Shown: positions 15,116 to 16,868 of the stretch, one piece after another | Layout: the number at the start of each line of letters is the position of its first letter | Numbering within the stretch: position 1 is the first letter of the stretch | Source: Lysobacterales bacterium | GTDB taxonomy: Bacteria > Pseudomonadota > Gammaproteobacteria > Xanthomonadales > SZUA-36 | Length of the DNA: 16,868 nucleotides | Direction of reading: 5' to 3' | Assembly (NCBI GenBank): GCA_030637665.1 | Contig: DAOWGA010000091.1 | Location: 1 to 16,868, forward strand | Program-made: the position numbers and the translations under genes | The notes under the pieces: model-generated | What the model saw: only the letters and a program-made list of their open reading frames with translations | Databases searched by the model: none | Told to the model about the DNA's origin: nothing

Positions 15116-16810
15116 ATGGCCCTGTCTCAGAAAGAACATTTTCAGCATGCAAACACCCATGAACCCCTGCAGGTTAGCGGCCGGGGTCTCGAATTGCTTA
15201 ATAACCCATGGTTCAACAAGGGTACGTCTTTCACGCTAGAGGAACGCGATGCCCTGGGCTTGCGGGGGCTCATCCCGCCTTTCGTTGCAGATATCGAAGA
15301 GCAGGTTCAACGAGCGATGGAAAACTATCGCCACAAGACGGATCCCATGGAGCAGTATATTTTCCTCACGGCACTGCATGACCGCAATGTCACCCTCTTC
15401 TACCGCGTGCTGATGGAACACCTGACGGAAATGACACCCATCATGTACACACCCACCGTGGGATTTGCATGTCAGCAATTCGGGCACATATACCGCAAAA
15501 ACCGTGGCATGTACATCAGCCTGCACGACAAGGGCCGCGTTGCCGAAGTATTGAACAACTGGCCCAGTGAAGAAGTGGATATCATCGTGATCTCCGATGG
15601 CAGCCGCATTCTGGGCCTGGGCGACCTGGGCGCCAATGGAATGGGTATACCGATCGGAAAACTGGTGCTCTATGTCACCGGTGCCGGCCTGGATCCTGCC
15701 CGAACCCTGCCGATCCTTCTGGATGTGGGCACCGACAATGAGGACTTGCTGAGTGACCCGCTCTACCTGGGCATCACGCATCGCCGCGTCCATGGCGTCG
15801 AATTTTTCGAGATTGTCGACGAGTTTGTGCAGGCAGCCACCAAGCGCTGGCCCCATGTCCTGATCCAGTGGGAAGATTTCACCAATGACAAGGCCTTCCC
15901 GTTGCTGAACCGCTACCGTGACGACGTTCTGTGCTTTAACGACGATATCCAGGGTACAGGCGCAGTTGTTCTGGCCGGACTGCTGGGAGCTATGCGCCTC
16001 AAGCAAGAAAAACTGTCCGATCAACGGATCATATTCTATGGCGCGGGCTCAGCCTCGGTTGGTATTGCAGATATGGTCTGCGCCGGTATGGCCGATGAAT
16101 CCGGGATCAGCCTGGAGCAGGCCCGGCAGCAGATCTGGCTGATTGATACCAGGGGCCTTGTCACCACCACGCGTGGTGGCAAACTCGAAGAGCATAAGAT
16201 TCCATACGCCCGGGACGAGAAATCGGTCGAGAACCTCCTCAAAGCGGTCATGAAGATCAAGCCCACCGCCATAATCGGTGCGAGCGGGCAGGCTCAGACC
16301 TTTACCCGCGATGTTGTGGAGTCAATGCATCAACACTGCAAGCAGCCCATAATTTTTGCGCTCTCCAACCCCACTACCAAGTCCGAGTGCACCGCTGAAC
16401 AGGCCTACCAATGGACCAATGGCGCTGCCATTTTTGCCAGCGGAAGCCCCTTCAACCCGGTACGCCTGAATGGCCGTATCTATGTTCCAGGACAGGGCAA
16501 CAACATGTTTATTTTCCCCGGCATCGGCCTTGGCGCCGTAGTGTGCGGTGCGAAGAAGGTAACAGATGGCATGTTCTTCATTGCCGCCAAAACACTTTCG
16601 CACATGGTCACCGAGGAAGAACTGAATTCCGGAACGGTTTACCCGGACCTTGAGAAGATCCGGCGGATTTCACTGGCGATTGCAACGGCGGTCTGCAGAC
16701 TGGCCTACGATGAAGGCCTGGCTCAGTACCCCGAACCGGAGGATCTCAGGCAATACGTGAGAGATTGCATGTATCATCCTGAATATAGACGTTATAGTGC
16801 CGCGGAATAG
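15116..16810 (+). CDS. maeA: NAD-dependent malic enzyme (oxaloacetate-decarboxylating)
   Basis: The enzyme oxidatively decarboxylates L-malate to pyruvate and CO2, reducing NAD, in the cytoplasm. The product is 564 residues from ATG 15116 (E. coli MaeA is 565); GGAG at 15106-15109 gives 6-base spacing, which rules out the upstream in-frame ATG at 15071. Active-site residues are visible: tyrosine Y111 (MYTPTVG), lysine K182 (GIPIGKL), metal ligands E253/D254 (WEDF) and D276/D277 (FNDDIQGTG). The NAD Rossmann loop is GAGSASVG at 309-316, and WLIDTRGL supplies the second-strand acid. The large-subunit (SfcA/MaeA) architecture, not the MaeB phosphotransacetylase fusion, is clear. It is apparently monocistronic, separated by 158 bases from the gene before it, and not obviously part of the purine cluster, although both feed pyruvate. 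Confidence 0.96.
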   Translation: MALSQKEHFQHANTHEPLQVSGRGLELLNNPWFNKGTSFTLEERDALGLRGLIPPFVADIEEQVQRAMENYRHKTDPMEQYIFLTALHDRNVTLFYRVLMEHLTEMTPIMYTPTVGFACQQFGHIYRKNRGMYISLHDKGRVAEVLNNWPSEEVDIIVISDGSRILGLGDLGANGMGIPIGKLVLYVTGAGLDPARTLPILLDVGTDNEDLLSDPLYLGITHRRVHGVEFFEIVDEFVQAATKRWPHVLIQWEDFTNDKAFPLLNRYRDDVLCFNDDIQGTGAVVLAGLLGAMRLKQEKLSDQRIIFYGAGSASVGIADMVCAGMADESGISLEQARQQIWLIDTRGLVTTTRGGKLEEHKIPYARDEKSVENLLKAVMKIKPTAIIGASGQAQTFTRDVVESMHQHCKQPIIFALSNPTTKSECTAEQAYQWTNGAAIFASGSPFNPVRLNGRIYVPGQGNNMFIFPGIGLGAVVCGAKKVTDGMFFIAAKTLSHMVTEEELNSGTVYPDLEKIRRISLAIATAVCRLAYDEGLAQYPEPEDLRQYVRDCMYHPEYRRYSAAE

Positions 16811-16868
16811 ATTACTGGAGCGCTGCCAGTTGCTTTATCCGCTGGTTCTTTCTGTGCGCCCAGCGCCG

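Noticed and set aside
16811..16868. Terminator or gene start after maeA
   Set aside because: GCGCTG and CAGCGC could pair over a long loop, but no T-run is visible before the window ends; nothing supportable.

Overview
All the genes lie on the plus strand of a moderately GC-rich bacterial chromosome, with more AT-rich gaps between transcription units. Strong GGAG-type ribosome sites, ATGA/GTGA gene overlaps and a gammaproteobacterial-style MaeA-length malic enzyme suggest a Pseudomonadota, probably a gammaproteobacterium. This assignment is inferred from style, not from a marker gene.

Positions 1-12878 hold a compact purine (urate/xanthine-type) catabolic cluster. In order it contains ygfK (5' end cut off by the window edge), ssnA, ygfM (FAD subunit), xdhD (fused 2Fe-2S and molybdopterin subunit), a 499-residue PLP fold-type-II enzyme, ygeY, ygeW and a carbamate kinase (yqeA/arcC type). 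The same families form the selenium-linked molybdenum hydroxylase gene set and the anaerobic uric-acid utilisation set known from E. coli and gut Firmicutes. In E. coli they occur as two blocks in a larger region; here they are contiguous and mostly translationally coupled. A plausible division of labour is as follows. XdhD/YgfM and YgfK do redox chemistry on the purine ring, SsnA and YgeY hydrolyse ring or ureido/amide bonds, and YgeW cleaves a ureido intermediate phosphorolytically to carbamoyl phosphate. The carbamate kinase then turns carbamoyl phosphate into ATP, and a PLP lyase deaminates the remaining amino-acid skeleton. The order of steps is inference.

Two things differ from the E. 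coli arrangement. No YgeX (2,3-diaminopropionate ammonia-lyase) orthologue is visible; its place between xdhD and ygeY is taken by a TrpB-like PLP enzyme, and a zinc-ribbon threonine-synthase-like PLP enzyme follows the carbamate kinase. Also, the ssnA-ygfM gap contains a 30-bp near-perfect dyad and four copies of GTAATT, which looks like an operator for the second half of the cluster. No hyuA, transporter, selD, yqeB/yqeC or regulator gene is in the window, so these must lie upstream or elsewhere if present.

After the cluster come a 226-residue probably secreted cysteine-containing protein of unknown function (14277-14957) and an NAD-type malic enzyme (15116-16810). Their upstream regions share an 11-bp motif. 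No RNA genes, insertion sequences, CRISPR arrays or intrinsic terminators were recognised.
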